Assembly (NCBI RefSeq): GCF_050596425.1
Contig: NZ_CP192292.1
Span: forward strand, 1,984,001 to 2,048,000
Direction: 5' to 3'
Length of the DNA: 64,000 nucleotides
Source: G963665925 sp050596425
GTDB lineage: Bacteria > Bacillota > Clostridia > Peptostreptococcales > Acidaminobacteraceae
Shown piece by piece: positions 53,148 to 61,903 of this stretch (position 1 is the stretch's first letter; the number at the start of each line of letters is the position of its first letter). The notes under the pieces are model-generated. The model saw only the letters and a program-made list of their open reading frames with translations, searched no databases and was not told the DNA's origin. The translations under genes and the position numbers were made by a program.

Positions 53148-53530
53148 GTGTGGTATTTGTCTTAACGACAAGATAAATATTACCACGAATAGGCTGATTT
53201 TGCAATAGGGAGAGACAAAAAAGTTAAGAAATGGGTATTCGCAGAAAATTCAGACCGTGTTTGGCCGTATATCCGTTTATTTGACAAAGAATTATCATGA
53301 AAATTGAACTTTCTATAATATTCTTGACGAAATTTCACAGAACGTACACATCATGAAGCTATAATAGGTTTGTACATAAAGATACCTAGTACATGGATTC
53401 CTCAGAAACCCCTGCAGCTTCGCTTACTGCAGGGGTTTCTCTAGTTTTATGAGAAAGGATTGGTTTTTTACAACCTATGTACTTATTGTGTATATATGAA
53501 TAAAACAATAATAATTTGATCAAACTTTAA
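53148..53530. other. intergenic region right of the island
   Basis: No gene seen. The tRNA promoter should lie just right of 53147. A strong hairpin (ACCCCTGCAG/CTGCAGGGGT, about 53409-53436) followed by T's is a terminator-like element without an obvious parent gene. Confidence 0.4.
53409..53442. terminator. orphan terminator-like hairpin
   Basis: GAAACCCCTGCAG pairs with CTGCAGGGGTTTC and is followed by T-rich DNA. No intact gene ends here on the plus strand. Confidence 0.65.
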
Positions 53531-53539
53531 CGATTTTAA

Positions 53540-53554
53540 TGATAATGATTATCA
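53540..53554. promoter_or_regulatory. Fur box
   Basis: TGATAATGATTATCA is an exact 7-1-7 palindrome matching the B. subtilis Fur consensus TGATAATNATTATCA. It lies 20 bp ahead of a decayed reading frame. Confidence 0.8.
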
Positions 53555-53574
53555 AAAGACTTCACGATGCCTGA

Positions 53575-53915
53575 ATGATGGGGGAACATTATGAATCAAT
53601 CGCTGGTCTCAATAATGAGATGGTAAACAATACATTGGATTAGTTAAGAGACTTTTGTGATCTCTTTTCAAGCACTTGGGACCAAAAGTCTCATAGCAAA
53701 CTATTTGTAAGGGTTTTCAACGACACTTTAGAAATTTATAACGTTCTACTTGGTTGTATAGATGACGTAGTAACATAGATGACGTATTCAAAGAAGTTAT
53801 AGAACAAGACCTAGAAATGTTATCAAAGCGGTTTAAAATTTATGTGTGAGAATGCCTACAGAGAGCCTCTTATGAACAATCGTTTTATAAAAATTCTTAA
53901 TGCTAGACTTCCTAT
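53575..53915 (+). pseudogene. decayed gene behind the Fur box
   Basis: From ATG 53575 the frame reads MMGEHYESIAGLNNEMVNNT, a stop, then LRDFCDLFSSTWDQKSHSKL and FNDTLEIYNVLLGCIDDVV in the same frame. After another stop the sense continues in other frames (DDVFKEVIEQDLEMLSKRF, then CENAYREPLMNNRFIKIL). The coherent pieces suggest a helical protein of about 110 residues, now dead. I do not recognise the family; the Fur box implies an iron-related role. Confidence 0.5.
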
Positions 53916-53937
53916 ATAATGCTAGAGTTCCTATATG
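53901..53937. repeat. short tandem duplication
   Basis: TGCTAGACTTCCTATATAA is followed directly by TGCTAGAGTTCCTATATG, two near-identical copies at the end of the decayed frame. Confidence 0.7.
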
Positions 53938-54019
53938 TTTTTAGCAGACTCAAAGTCGTTTTCTATAGTGCTTTAAGTGCTATTGGTAAGGTGTCCCATA
54001 TAGTCTTCTGACCTATTAA

Positions 54020-54072
54020 AAAAACATCTAGTCTGCTTTTGTCATTACACTGGCAGTCTAGATGTTTTAATT
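54020..54072 (-). terminator. terminator of the transglutaminase-like gene
   Basis: AAAACATCTAGTCTGC at the left pairs with GCAGTCTAGATGTTTT at the right; the minus-strand transcript ends in T's. Confidence 0.78.
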
Positions 54073-54093
54073 TTTGCTCACAAGCTTAAATCA

Positions 54094-55794
54094 TTAGTCA
54101 TTTGAATGAGCTGGGGCAAAATATATTTCATATTTTTCTGTGTCCCACTTGTGGTCTTTGCTTATTTCTTCAGAATCTATAAAGTAGTATTTGTGACGAA
54201 TTCTATCTGAGTAGGTTGGGTCATCCCAAGTGGTGTCAAAATGTGTGTACTCACCATTATATTTTACAATGTTCCAGGCGTGTCGATTGTAATCTTGGAA
54301 AACGCCTTTTCCATCCACGGTGATCCCAAATATAAGTCTGTTATCTATTCCAACCCTATCTGTTAGAACTTTAAAGGCTTGAGCATAGCCATCACAAACA
54401 GCCTTTCCTTTCATAAGTGCACCATAAGCCGTATGCGTGAAACCAGGTTGATCAACAACATCAAGGTGGGGCTTATGGTAGTTGACGTTATTTACAATGT
54501 AATCATGAATGGCTAAAAGTTTTTGTCGATCAGTCATATCTTTTTCAATGATTTCATCGATAACGGCATCGACTTTGGCATCAAATACGTTCTCTTCATC
54601 ATCAATGTGATAGTAAAAACCGTCCCCTAAAATATCAAACCCATCGAAAAACCCAATATATTCGACTTGGCCATAACGAGTATAGCCAAAGCCTGTTGGG
54701 CGACCGTCTTCAAAATGAGAAACAATAAGGCGATCATATTTAGAAGAGTCGTATATCTCCACAGGATTTTCTTCACCAATAATCATCCGCTTTAAGTCGT
54801 TGTTTGGATAATTGATGTACACGAGTGGAAGCTTTTCATCCTGGTCGTAATAAAACATAACTTCAGCCTCGATGCCATCAATTTTATAATGGGTAAGCGC
54901 CAAGCCATGAAGAGCGTCCTTGTCATAAATTCGAGTGTAGACATCTTCTGAGTCAAACGCCTGGTATGAACTAATGCCATTTCTTATTCCATTTTGAAAC
55001 TGTGTAATGGCCTTATACGCCTCGTCGGGATTGTATATATAATGCATAGACATTTCATTGTTTTCTTCCCATTTACCAGAATCAATATAACCGCTTTCAT
55101 CATATATGGTTCCGTAACCGTTCTTGGTATAGAAGTCTGACATCTCGCCTAGATAGAGAGACTTAATTTTACCAGAGATCATATTTGGATCACTTAAATC
55201 ATCTTGCATTTTCACGCTGGCATACCCATCGCTCGCTATATGGGCCAATAAGTATTCTGTGTTCTCTATACAATCTATGAGTTCCCATGAACCATCAGGG
55301 AACACCAAGAGCTTCGTAAAATCACCGGAATCTCCCCTAGTATGTATATACTGAGTGGAACCATTTTCCAGCAAACTCATGTCAGCTGACTTCACAAAGT
55401 TGTCTTTGACCATTCTATAAAAAGAAATCCTTTCGTTGAATTTCAAGAATAGATCCTTATAGTTTGTTAATGAAGCAAGGGTTTCTTCTTCAAATTCATC
55501 CAGTTTCTTTTGAACCATATCGAGTTGTCTCTTATTCATTTCAAATTCAGCCCTGAGCACTTCACTTGTGTCAACTAAATCCCCAAAAAAGCTTCTGTAT
55601 TCATCTGAAGACAGCTCATCGCCGGTACTATAATTAGAAAATACCCTTCCTAGTGTTATGACAGATTTAACTGGTATCTCACCATCAATAACATCTGCAA
55701 ACGAAGATGCAGGCAATGAAGCAGTGAGCAGCATTGCAGATAGTGATAGGGCAATGATTTTCCTTGATACATTTTTAAATTTTGACTTTATCAT
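54094..55794 (-). CDS. secreted transglutaminase-like protein
   Basis: A 566-residue protein with a signal peptide (IALSLSAMLLTASLPASSFAD, cleaved near residue 34). A helical coiled segment lies at about 70-110. The transglutaminase/protease-like core is C-terminal: GKAVCDGYAQAF (about 465-476, nucleophile Cys), YNRHAWNIVKYNGEYTHFDTTWDDP (His and Asp). MORN-like stretches (GFGYTRYGQVEYIGFFDGFDILGDGFYYH) occur at about 360-390. It acts outside the cell or at the wall, perhaps as a peptidase or crosslinker. Monocistronic; partner genes not seen. Confidence 0.88.
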   Translation of the reverse strand: MIKSKFKNVSRKIIALSLSAMLLTASLPASSFADVIDGEIPVKSVITLGRVFSNYSTGDELSSDEYRSFFGDLVDTSEVLRAEFEMNKRQLDMVQKKLDEFEEETLASLTNYKDLFLKFNERISFYRMVKDNFVKSADMSLLENGSTQYIHTRGDSGDFTKLLVFPDGSWELIDCIENTEYLLAHIASDGYASVKMQDDLSDPNMISGKIKSLYLGEMSDFYTKNGYGTIYDESGYIDSGKWEENNEMSMHYIYNPDEAYKAITQFQNGIRNGISSYQAFDSEDVYTRIYDKDALHGLALTHYKIDGIEAEVMFYYDQDEKLPLVYINYPNNDLKRMIIGEENPVEIYDSSKYDRLIVSHFEDGRPTGFGYTRYGQVEYIGFFDGFDILGDGFYYHIDDEENVFDAKVDAVIDEIIEKDMTDRQKLLAIHDYIVNNVNYHKPHLDVVDQPGFTHTAYGALMKGKAVCDGYAQAFKVLTDRVGIDNRLIFGITVDGKGVFQDYNRHAWNIVKYNGEYTHFDTTWDDPTYSDRIRHKYYFIDSEEISKDHKWDTEKYEIYFAPAHSND

Positions 55795-56050
55795 GGTTGT
55801 TCTCCCAAGGTATAAAATGTGTGGCTTGCAAAATGTTGATGATTCCCGCTGTAAAACGTTATGACGCCTATGTGGTTTAAGTGCTTAATATTGTTTTCTA
55901 GCGATCATTAGTATGTAATTATGCAAGTGTATAGGATATGTACTGGCGTGGTGTGACCGCCAATTTAGAAAAATGTGTTGTGAATATGCCTTTCATTAGA
56001 TATATTTGTTAAAGATAATTTAGCACAATACGAGAAAGGAAACACCTGTT

Positions 56051-56701
56051 TTGGATAAATTGAAACCGATCTGTAAAATATGCTCAAAAAACACCTATAA
56101 ATTACATGATGTAAAGTTTGGTATCGTCTATTTGAGATGCAAAAGCTGTGGCTTTATTCATTTAAGTGACGATTTTCATGTGACCTTTGATGAAGAAAGG
56201 GCAGAATATGACCTACATGAGAATTCCATCGAAGATATGGGCTATGTAAACTACTTAGACAATTTTCTTATAAAGGCGGTTGATCCATATATAAATGAGG
56301 GTCAAGCGCTGGATTTTGGCTGTGGTCCAGAACCAGTCTTAGCTGAACTCTTAAAAAAGAGGGGTTTTTCAACAAAAACTTTTGACAGGCATTACAGTCA
56401 TGATAAAAATGCCCTGAATATGAAGTATGACCTAATCACTTCGACTGAAGTGTTTGAACATTTTCATGACCCCCTAAAAGAAATGACTCATATCACATCT
56501 TGTCTTGTGCCTGGTGGCATTTTGTCCATTATGACAAGTGTTCCGCCTTCTGACGAAGACTTTTTAAAATGGTCTTATAGGCGGGAACAAACCCATATTT
56601 CATTTTACACTGAAAAAGCCTTAAACATATTGGCGCAAAAGCACAACTTACAAGTGCTTTATCATGACCAAAAAAGAATCACAGTGTTTAAAAAGCTTTA
56701 A
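56051..56701 (+). CDS. class I SAM-dependent methyltransferase with zinc ribbon
   Basis: A 216-residue protein beginning at TTG 56051 after a GAAAGGA site. The N-terminus has two Cys pairs (CKICSKN, CKSCGF; residues 8-35) of a zinc ribbon. ALDFGCGPEPVLAELLKKRGF (about 84-104) is the SAM-binding motif I and DLITSTEVFEHFHDP (about 122-136) motif II. Of the Methyltransf_23 type; the substrate is unknown. Confidence 0.88.
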   Translation: MDKLKPICKICSKNTYKLHDVKFGIVYLRCKSCGFIHLSDDFHVTFDEERAEYDLHENSIEDMGYVNYLDNFLIKAVDPYINEGQALDFGCGPEPVLAELLKKRGFSTKTFDRHYSHDKNALNMKYDLITSTEVFEHFHDPLKEMTHITSCLVPGGILSIMTSVPPSDEDFLKWSYRREQTHISFYTEKALNILAQKHNLQVLYHDQKRITVFKKL

Positions 56702-56756
56702 GTCTCATTCAATTCGTAGTATTTTACTCGGAATTGTTAAATCTCAGTTAATACCA

Positions 56757-56785
56757 TTGCGATCATAGGACTTTGGTGCTATAAT
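56757..56785 (+). promoter_or_regulatory. promoter of the YdjM-type gene
   Basis: TTGCGA (56757-56762) and TATAAT (56780-56785), 17 bp apart. CTCAGTTA (56743-56750) and TAACTGAG (56794-56801) flank the promoter as an inverted repeat and may be an operator. Confidence 0.6.
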
Positions 56786-56860
56786 GGTTTACATAACTGA
56801 GTTGATTTTGGGAGTATGCTCGTGGGGAACGAGCTTATATACTGTTAGGGTGGTGAATGA

Positions 56861-57805
56861 GTGGATCCATTAACACATGGCGTTATCGGTCTTGCGATCT
56901 CGTCATTTTCAGGGCAAGCCGTCAGTTTAGACAATCCAGTCTCAATAGGCGCAGCACTTGGAGCGATGTCTCCAGATATTGATGTTATATCAAGGTTATT
57001 TTTTGATGACATGGTTTATTGTAAACACCATAGAGGATTTTCACATTCCTTGCCGTCACTGGTGGCTTTATCAGGTGCAATCACATTTGGTCTTGCACAG
57101 TTGTTTCCAGGTATGATGATATGGCAAGTATTTTTGTGGACTTTTATTGGTGCAATATCCCATACTGTTTTTGACATCCTTAATTCATATGGGGCAATGT
57201 TGATTCACAAGAAATGGAAAGCCAGTCTCTTATCCTTATATGATCCAGTTCTTTCAGTGATCGCCTTGTTTTTAATTTTTTTCAGATACCATAATATTAT
57301 TAGTCTATCCACATCAGCCGGTGTTTTTCTAGGCTATTTGGGTGCAAGAATTTGGATGAAGCGTCATGCTCGAAAAAAAATCAGAGAGCACTTTGGTCAT
57401 GGATATGTTATTGAAGACATAGAAATACTTCCCTCTTTAAAAGTTTTTTATAAATGGGATTTTATTGTACACACAAGTTCTCATGACATTGTTGGAAACT
57501 ATAATCAGTTTTCAGATAGATTCACAGTCATTAAAAAGCTAGCAAAACGAGAACAGCATTTGAAAGAAATATTTATGAATACAAATGTTGGTCAATATTT
57601 TAGTGATTTCACACCAAACTTCCATGTTGCACCATTTCAAGAGATGGGACAAACAGTTCTTAAGGTCATTGACCTTCGTTACCACTTTAAAGGAGACTTT
57701 ATGCATCATGCTGAAGTCCGACTGGATGAGAGCATGAATGTTATAGAATCGTATTTTCAGCCATATAATTTAAGCAAGAGAATCCCAGTGATGGAATCTG
57801 CTTAA
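56861..57805 (+). CDS. YdjM-type membrane-bound metal-dependent hydrolase (DUF457)
   Basis: A 314-residue protein starting at GTG 56861. MDPLTHGVIGLAI, GAMSPDIDVISRLF and HHRGFSHSLPSL form the His/Asp pattern of the LexA-regulated YdjM family, followed by several membrane helices to about residue 155 and a soluble C-terminal domain. In E. coli YdjM is SOS-induced; no LexA box was noticed here. Reaction unknown. Confidence 0.88.
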   Translation: MDPLTHGVIGLAISSFSGQAVSLDNPVSIGAALGAMSPDIDVISRLFFDDMVYCKHHRGFSHSLPSLVALSGAITFGLAQLFPGMMIWQVFLWTFIGAISHTVFDILNSYGAMLIHKKWKASLLSLYDPVLSVIALFLIFFRYHNIISLSTSAGVFLGYLGARIWMKRHARKKIREHFGHGYVIEDIEILPSLKVFYKWDFIVHTSSHDIVGNYNQFSDRFTVIKKLAKREQHLKEIFMNTNVGQYFSDFTPNFHVAPFQEMGQTVLKVIDLRYHFKGDFMHHAEVRLDESMNVIESYFQPYNLSKRIPVMESA

Positions 57806-57830
57806 AGATGAATGATAAAAATTATAAGTT

Positions 57831-57878
57831 AAGCCCATGAAACCATCTAACAAATGATTTCATGGGCTTTTTTTATGC
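57831..57878 (+). terminator. Rho-independent terminator
   Basis: AAGCCCATGAAA and TTTCATGGGCTT pair around an ACCATCTAACAAATGA loop, followed by TTTTTT. Confidence 0.88.
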
Positions 57879-57979
57879 AAGTCGAAATTTAAAAAAGTGA
57901 TCATTTGTGATTATATTTGATCGAAAAATTAAAAATCATTAAAAAACGAAAATGCAAACAGAAGAAAACGTTTGACGAA

Positions 57980-58016
57980 TGATCAAAAACGAAATACAAT
58001 GTGATCAAACGAAAAC
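57980..58016 (+). promoter_or_regulatory. repeated operator-like sites before fruR
   Basis: TGATCAAAAACGAAA (57980-57994) and TGATCAAACGAAAAC (58002-58016) are direct near-repeats 22 bp apart, with TTTGATCG at about 57917 as a reversed partial copy. They precede the DeoR-type gene and are probably its binding sites for autoregulation of the fru operon. Confidence 0.6.
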
Positions 58017-58092
58017 AAACAATCAATGTCGCTCGCAAATGAAAGTGCTCTGTGATAAAATAAATGTACTAATTGTTTAATGGAGGATGTAA

Positions 58093-58896
58093 ATGTTTGC
58101 TAAAGAGCGTAAAAGGGAAATACTAAGAATACTCAGTGAAAAGGGAAAAGTGAAGACACTGGAACTGGCTGAAATGTTAGATGTGTCCGAACCAACAATA
58201 AGACGTGATATTGCAGATCTTGACAAGCAAGGTGCTCTCATAAGAACACATGGCGGCGCACTTCCAGTCGAAGAACAGAGTATTGAACCGACTTTTTCAG
58301 AAAAGGTGGATAAGTTCTCAAAAGAAAAAATTCACATTGGAAAAACGGCAGCAGCCCTTATAAAAGAAGGTAGCACCATAGTCTTGGATGGTGGTACAAC
58401 CACCCTTCAAATAGCCAAATACCTAATAGGGAAAAGCGTCACAGTTGTCACCAATGCCCTTGACATTGCAGAAGAACTTGAAAACAAAGAAGGTATAGAG
58501 GTTATTTTAACAGGTGGCAATATACGTTGGAAAACAAGGGCGCTTGTTGGACCAATTACAGAGGCAACCCTTAGCCGTTTTCGAGTGGATATGGCATTCA
58601 TCGGGACAAATGCCATAAGTGTGGAAGATGGTATAACAACCCCGAACCTCGTTGAGGCCAGCGCAAAAAAGGCCATGATCAAGATAGCCAAACGCGCATT
58701 TGTCGTTGCAGATCATACTAAATTTGGTCACTCTGAATTTTGTCAGGTGGCTAATCTTGAAGATATTGCAGGAGTGATAACCGATCCGCAAATTGATGAC
58801 GCTGTGATTTCTCAATACGAAAAAGAAGACCTAGAAGTGATTATAGAGGAAGGTGATTTTGTTGATTATGACAATCACCCTGAATCCCGCAGTTGA
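58093..58896 (+). CDS. fruR: DeoR family repressor of the fructose operon
   Basis: A 267-residue DeoR/GlpR-type regulator. The N-terminal HTH (VKTLELAEMLDVSEPTIRRDIADLDKQGALIRTHGGAL, about residues 17-55) precedes a sugar-isomerase-like effector domain (IVLDGGTTTLQIA, LTGGNIRWKTRALVGP). In FruR proteins fructose-1-phosphate relieves repression. Its 3' end overlaps fruK, confirming the operon. GGAGG precedes the ATG. Confidence 0.92.
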   Translation: MFAKERKREILRILSEKGKVKTLELAEMLDVSEPTIRRDIADLDKQGALIRTHGGALPVEEQSIEPTFSEKVDKFSKEKIHIGKTAAALIKEGSTIVLDGGTTTLQIAKYLIGKSVTVVTNALDIAEELENKEGIEVILTGGNIRWKTRALVGPITEATLSRFRVDMAFIGTNAISVEDGITTPNLVEASAKKAMIKIAKRAFVVADHTKFGHSEFCQVANLEDIAGVITDPQIDDAVISQYEKEDLEVIIEEGDFVDYDNHPESRS

Positions 58897-59797
58897 TAAA
58901 ACCATACAGATCGATGATTTTACTGTCAACCAAGTGAACCGTGTGGATACAATGCGAATGGATGCAGGTGGAAAAGGAATAAATGTATCAAGCACAATCA
59001 AGGCGCTTGGAAGAAAGAGTCGAGCCTTAGCCGTTCTCGGTGGCAGGGCAGGAACATATATTGAATCCGTATTGAAAGATCAAGGCATAGACCTTGAGAT
59101 TATCAAGGTTGCAGGAGAAACGAGAACAAACCTAAAAATAGTTGATCCCGTTAATCATAGCCATACAGATATTAATGAGAAAGGACCAGTTGTCAGTTCT
59201 GATTTTGAGAATGAAATACTAAAGAAGCTGGATGCATTGATTCAAGAAGGAGACACCCTTGTTCTAAGTGGTAGTATCTTACCTGGACTCACAAAGAATC
59301 TTTACAGAAAACTTATAGAACTGGCATCCGCTAAAGCGGCCTATGTAATCTTAGATGCAGACGGCGACCAGCTTGAAGAAGCCCTAAAGGCGGGACCCGA
59401 TGTTATTAAACCCAACATCCATGAGTTGTTGGCCCTTGAAGGACAGTCCGATCTGACAGAAACTCAAGTGGTGGAAGTGGCAAAGAGGCTTTTAAGTGAA
59501 AACAAGGTAAAAAGGGGCATACTGGTTTCAATGGGAGACAAGGGAGCCCTATGGGTTGGTACAAAGGAAATTTTAAAAGCAGACCCCTTAAAAGCGGATG
59601 TCAAATCCACAGTCGGAGCAGGGGACGCCATGGTTGCAGCTCTTGCTATTGGTATTGAGGAGAAAATGACGATGGCAAGCATGTTAAAGCTGGCAACAGC
59701 TTGCGCTGCTGAGAGAATTGCAACGGATGGTCCTATTGTCATGGGCTCACATAAAATAGAAGATTTAAAGAATAAAGTTATTGTTAAGCCCCTATAA
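58868..59797 (+). CDS. fruK: 1-phosphofructokinase
   Basis: A 309-residue PfkB-family kinase starting MTITLNPAVDKTIQIDDF; it overlaps fruR by 29 bp. Motifs: MDAGGKGINVSSTIKALG (about residue 35) and the C-terminal STVGAGDAMVAALAIG with the catalytic Asp. It phosphorylates fructose-1-phosphate, the product of the EII complex encoded next, to fructose-1,6-bisphosphate with ATP. Confidence 0.95.
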   Translation: MTITLNPAVDKTIQIDDFTVNQVNRVDTMRMDAGGKGINVSSTIKALGRKSRALAVLGGRAGTYIESVLKDQGIDLEIIKVAGETRTNLKIVDPVNHSHTDINEKGPVVSSDFENEILKKLDALIQEGDTLVLSGSILPGLTKNLYRKLIELASAKAAYVILDADGDQLEEALKAGPDVIKPNIHELLALEGQSDLTETQVVEVAKRLLSENKVKRGILVSMGDKGALWVGTKEILKADPLKADVKSTVGAGDAMVAALAIGIEEKMTMASMLKLATACAAERIATDGPIVMGSHKIEDLKNKVIVKPL

Positions 59798-59802
59798 ATG
59801 AG

Positions 59803-59838
59803 GCGTGGTTGTATTAGTCATACCAATAAAACAACCAC
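59803..59838 (+). promoter_or_regulatory. intercistronic hairpin fruK-EIIA
   Basis: CGTGGTTGT pairs with ACAACCACACG across an 18-nt loop and is not followed by T's. It may stabilise or process the operon mRNA. Confidence 0.45.
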
Positions 59839-59918
59839 ACGAACAATTAACGGAATATTCAATAAAAAAGAAACGGTGGCTATCAGCGGCTGTTACATGA
59901 ATACCTAAGGAGGCAAAT

Positions 59919-60359
59919 ATGTTAAAGACACTATTCACAGAAGACCTGATGATAGGTTCCCTTAAAGCAAACAAGAAAAATAAAGCTATTGAGGAAATGG
60001 TTGATCAGCTTGATAAACAGGGTAAGCTTCTCAATAAATCGGCCTATCTGCAAGCTGTTTTAGACCGTGAAGAGGAATACTCAACGGGTATTGGTATGGG
60101 CATTGCCATACCTCATGGAAAGAGCACCGGGGTCAAAGAACCTGCACTTGTTTTTGCGCGCAGCGAGGCCGGTGTTGATTTTGACAGCATGGATGGAGAG
60201 CCAGCACACTTAATATTTATGGTTGCTGTGCCTGAGTCCGCAAATGAAGACCACTTGAAAATTCTTGGGCTAATATCTAGAAAGCTTATGCATAAAGATG
60301 TTAGAGACCAGCTGATGGCGGCGAAATCATATGATGAAGTATTAAAAATTATATCTTAG
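59919..60359 (+). CDS. PTS fructose EIIA component
   Basis: A 146-residue separate EIIA domain. GIAIPHGKS (about residues 63-71) has the phosphoryl-accepting His. It takes phosphate from HPr and passes it to EIIB. AGGAGG precedes ATG. Many fru operons fuse EIIA to EIIBC; here it is free-standing, 82 bp before the EIIBC start. Confidence 0.93.
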   Translation: MLKTLFTEDLMIGSLKANKKNKAIEEMVDQLDKQGKLLNKSAYLQAVLDREEEYSTGIGMGIAIPHGKSTGVKEPALVFARSEAGVDFDSMDGEPAHLIFMVAVPESANEDHLKILGLISRKLMHKDVRDQLMAAKSYDEVLKIIS

Positions 60360-60441
60360 TTTTATATGCTTGCAGGTCCAAGGGGATATTTTGCAAGTCG
60401 CTCAGTATATAAGGACTTATAACTCCAAAGGGGGAAATGAA

Positions 60442-61820
60442 ATGAAATTTGTTGCGGTTACAGCGTGCCCAACTGGTATTGCACATACTTACATGGCGGC
60501 CGAAGCTTTACAAATTGCCGCATCTGAAATGGATGTGACAATTAAAGTGGAAACGAGGGGATCGGTTGGCGCTGAAAATGAACTTAGTGCAGAGGACATT
60601 AAAGCTGCAGATGCAGTGATTATTGCGGCGGACACCAATGTTTCAAAAGATCGATTTGAAGGCAAAAAGGTCATTGAAGTGCCCGTTGCAGAAGCTATAA
60701 AAAATGCGAAACAGCTTATTGAAAAAGCAAAGACAGCACCCACTTTAAAAATGAACATAGCAGACAGCATTAATGATATTAAGGCATCAAGAAGTTCTGA
60801 ACGAAAAGGCGCTTACAAGCACCTTATGACAGGCGTATCATTCATGATACCTTTCGTTGTTGCAGGTGGTATTCTAATAGCCCTATCATTTATTTTTGGC
60901 ATTGAAGCCTTTAAAGAAGAAGGCACATTGGCTGCAGCCCTCATGCAAATTGGAGGCGGTTCAGCATTTGCCCTTATGGTTCCGATCCTGTCGGGATATA
61001 TTGCATTTTCAATTGCAGACAGACCTGGTCTTGTACCAGGCATGGTTGGTGGTATGCTGGCAGGCTCTATTGGATCCGGTTTTTTAGGTGGCCTTATTGC
61101 AGGTTTTCTAGCTGGATATACTGTTGAATTTTTGAAAAAAGCTATTAAACTGCCAAAGTCCATGTCGGGTCTAATGCCTGTTCTTGTACTCCCAGTGTTT
61201 TCGACACTTATTACAGGTCTAGCAATGATTTATGTTATAGGGACACCAGTTGCAGCAATAAACACAGCCCTAAATAATTGGTTGTCTTCAATGAGCGGGA
61301 CAAACTCTGTTGTACTAGGTCTAATCATTGGTTTAATGATGGCCTTTGATATGGGGGGCCTGTCAACAAGGCCGCCTATGCATTTGGCGTAGGCACCTTA
61401 GTCGCAGGCCAGACATCAAACGTTATGGCAGCAGTTATGGCTGCTGGCATGGTTCCCCCACTTGGCCTGGCCCTAGCAACACTTATAGCAAAGAACAAAT
61501 TTACACATGATGAAGTCGAAGCTGGCAAGGCGGCTTGGGCAATGGGCGTTTCGTTCATAACAGAAGGGGCTATCCCATTTGCAGCAGCTGACCCTGCTCG
61601 TGTTATTCCATCAATCATGATCGGTTCAGGTGTGACAGGAGCCTTATCTATGCTCTTTAACTGCGGGCTTGCAGTGCCACACGGTGGAGTCTTTGTACTT
61701 GTTATTCCAAATGCAGTGAGCAATTTATTGATGTATGTCTTAAGCATAGCAGTTGGTACAGCCGTAACAGCTGGACTTCTAACTGTTTTGAAAAAAGATC
61801 TAAATGCAAAAGTCATTTAA
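60442..61820 (+). pseudogene. fruA: PTS fructose EIIBC component, frameshifted
   Basis: Starts at ATG 60442 after AAAGGGGGAAA. EIIB is at residues 1-100 with phospho-Cys in VTACPTGIAHTYMAAEAL; EIIC follows with about eight membrane segments. The frame leaves the expected sequence at DMGG (61351-61360) and stops at 61392; the downstream frame continues KAAYAFGVGTLVAG to 61820. One C added after ATGGGGGGCC joins them as DMGGPVNKAAYAFG. Either a sequencing error or a real recent mutation; the rest is intact. It transports fructose and yields fructose-1-phosphate. Confidence 0.88.
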
Positions 61821-61849
61821 GATGTGGCTTAGAAAAAATAGGTGATTAG

Positions 61850-61884
61850 ATAAACAGCAAGATCCACGACCTTGCTGTTTATCC
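61850..61884 (+). promoter_or_regulatory. hairpin between EIIBC and ptsI
   Basis: AAACAGCAAG and CTTGCTGTTT form a 10-bp stem around ATCCACGAC without a T-run, so probably an mRNA stabiliser or partial terminator. Confidence 0.5.
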
Positions 61885-61903
61885 CTAACAAAGGAGGGCA
61901 AGG

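Noticed and set aside
52795..53205. 136-codon minus-strand frame across the tRNA
   Set aside because: It reads through tRNA-Leu and its terminator and is antisense to the recombinase remnant.
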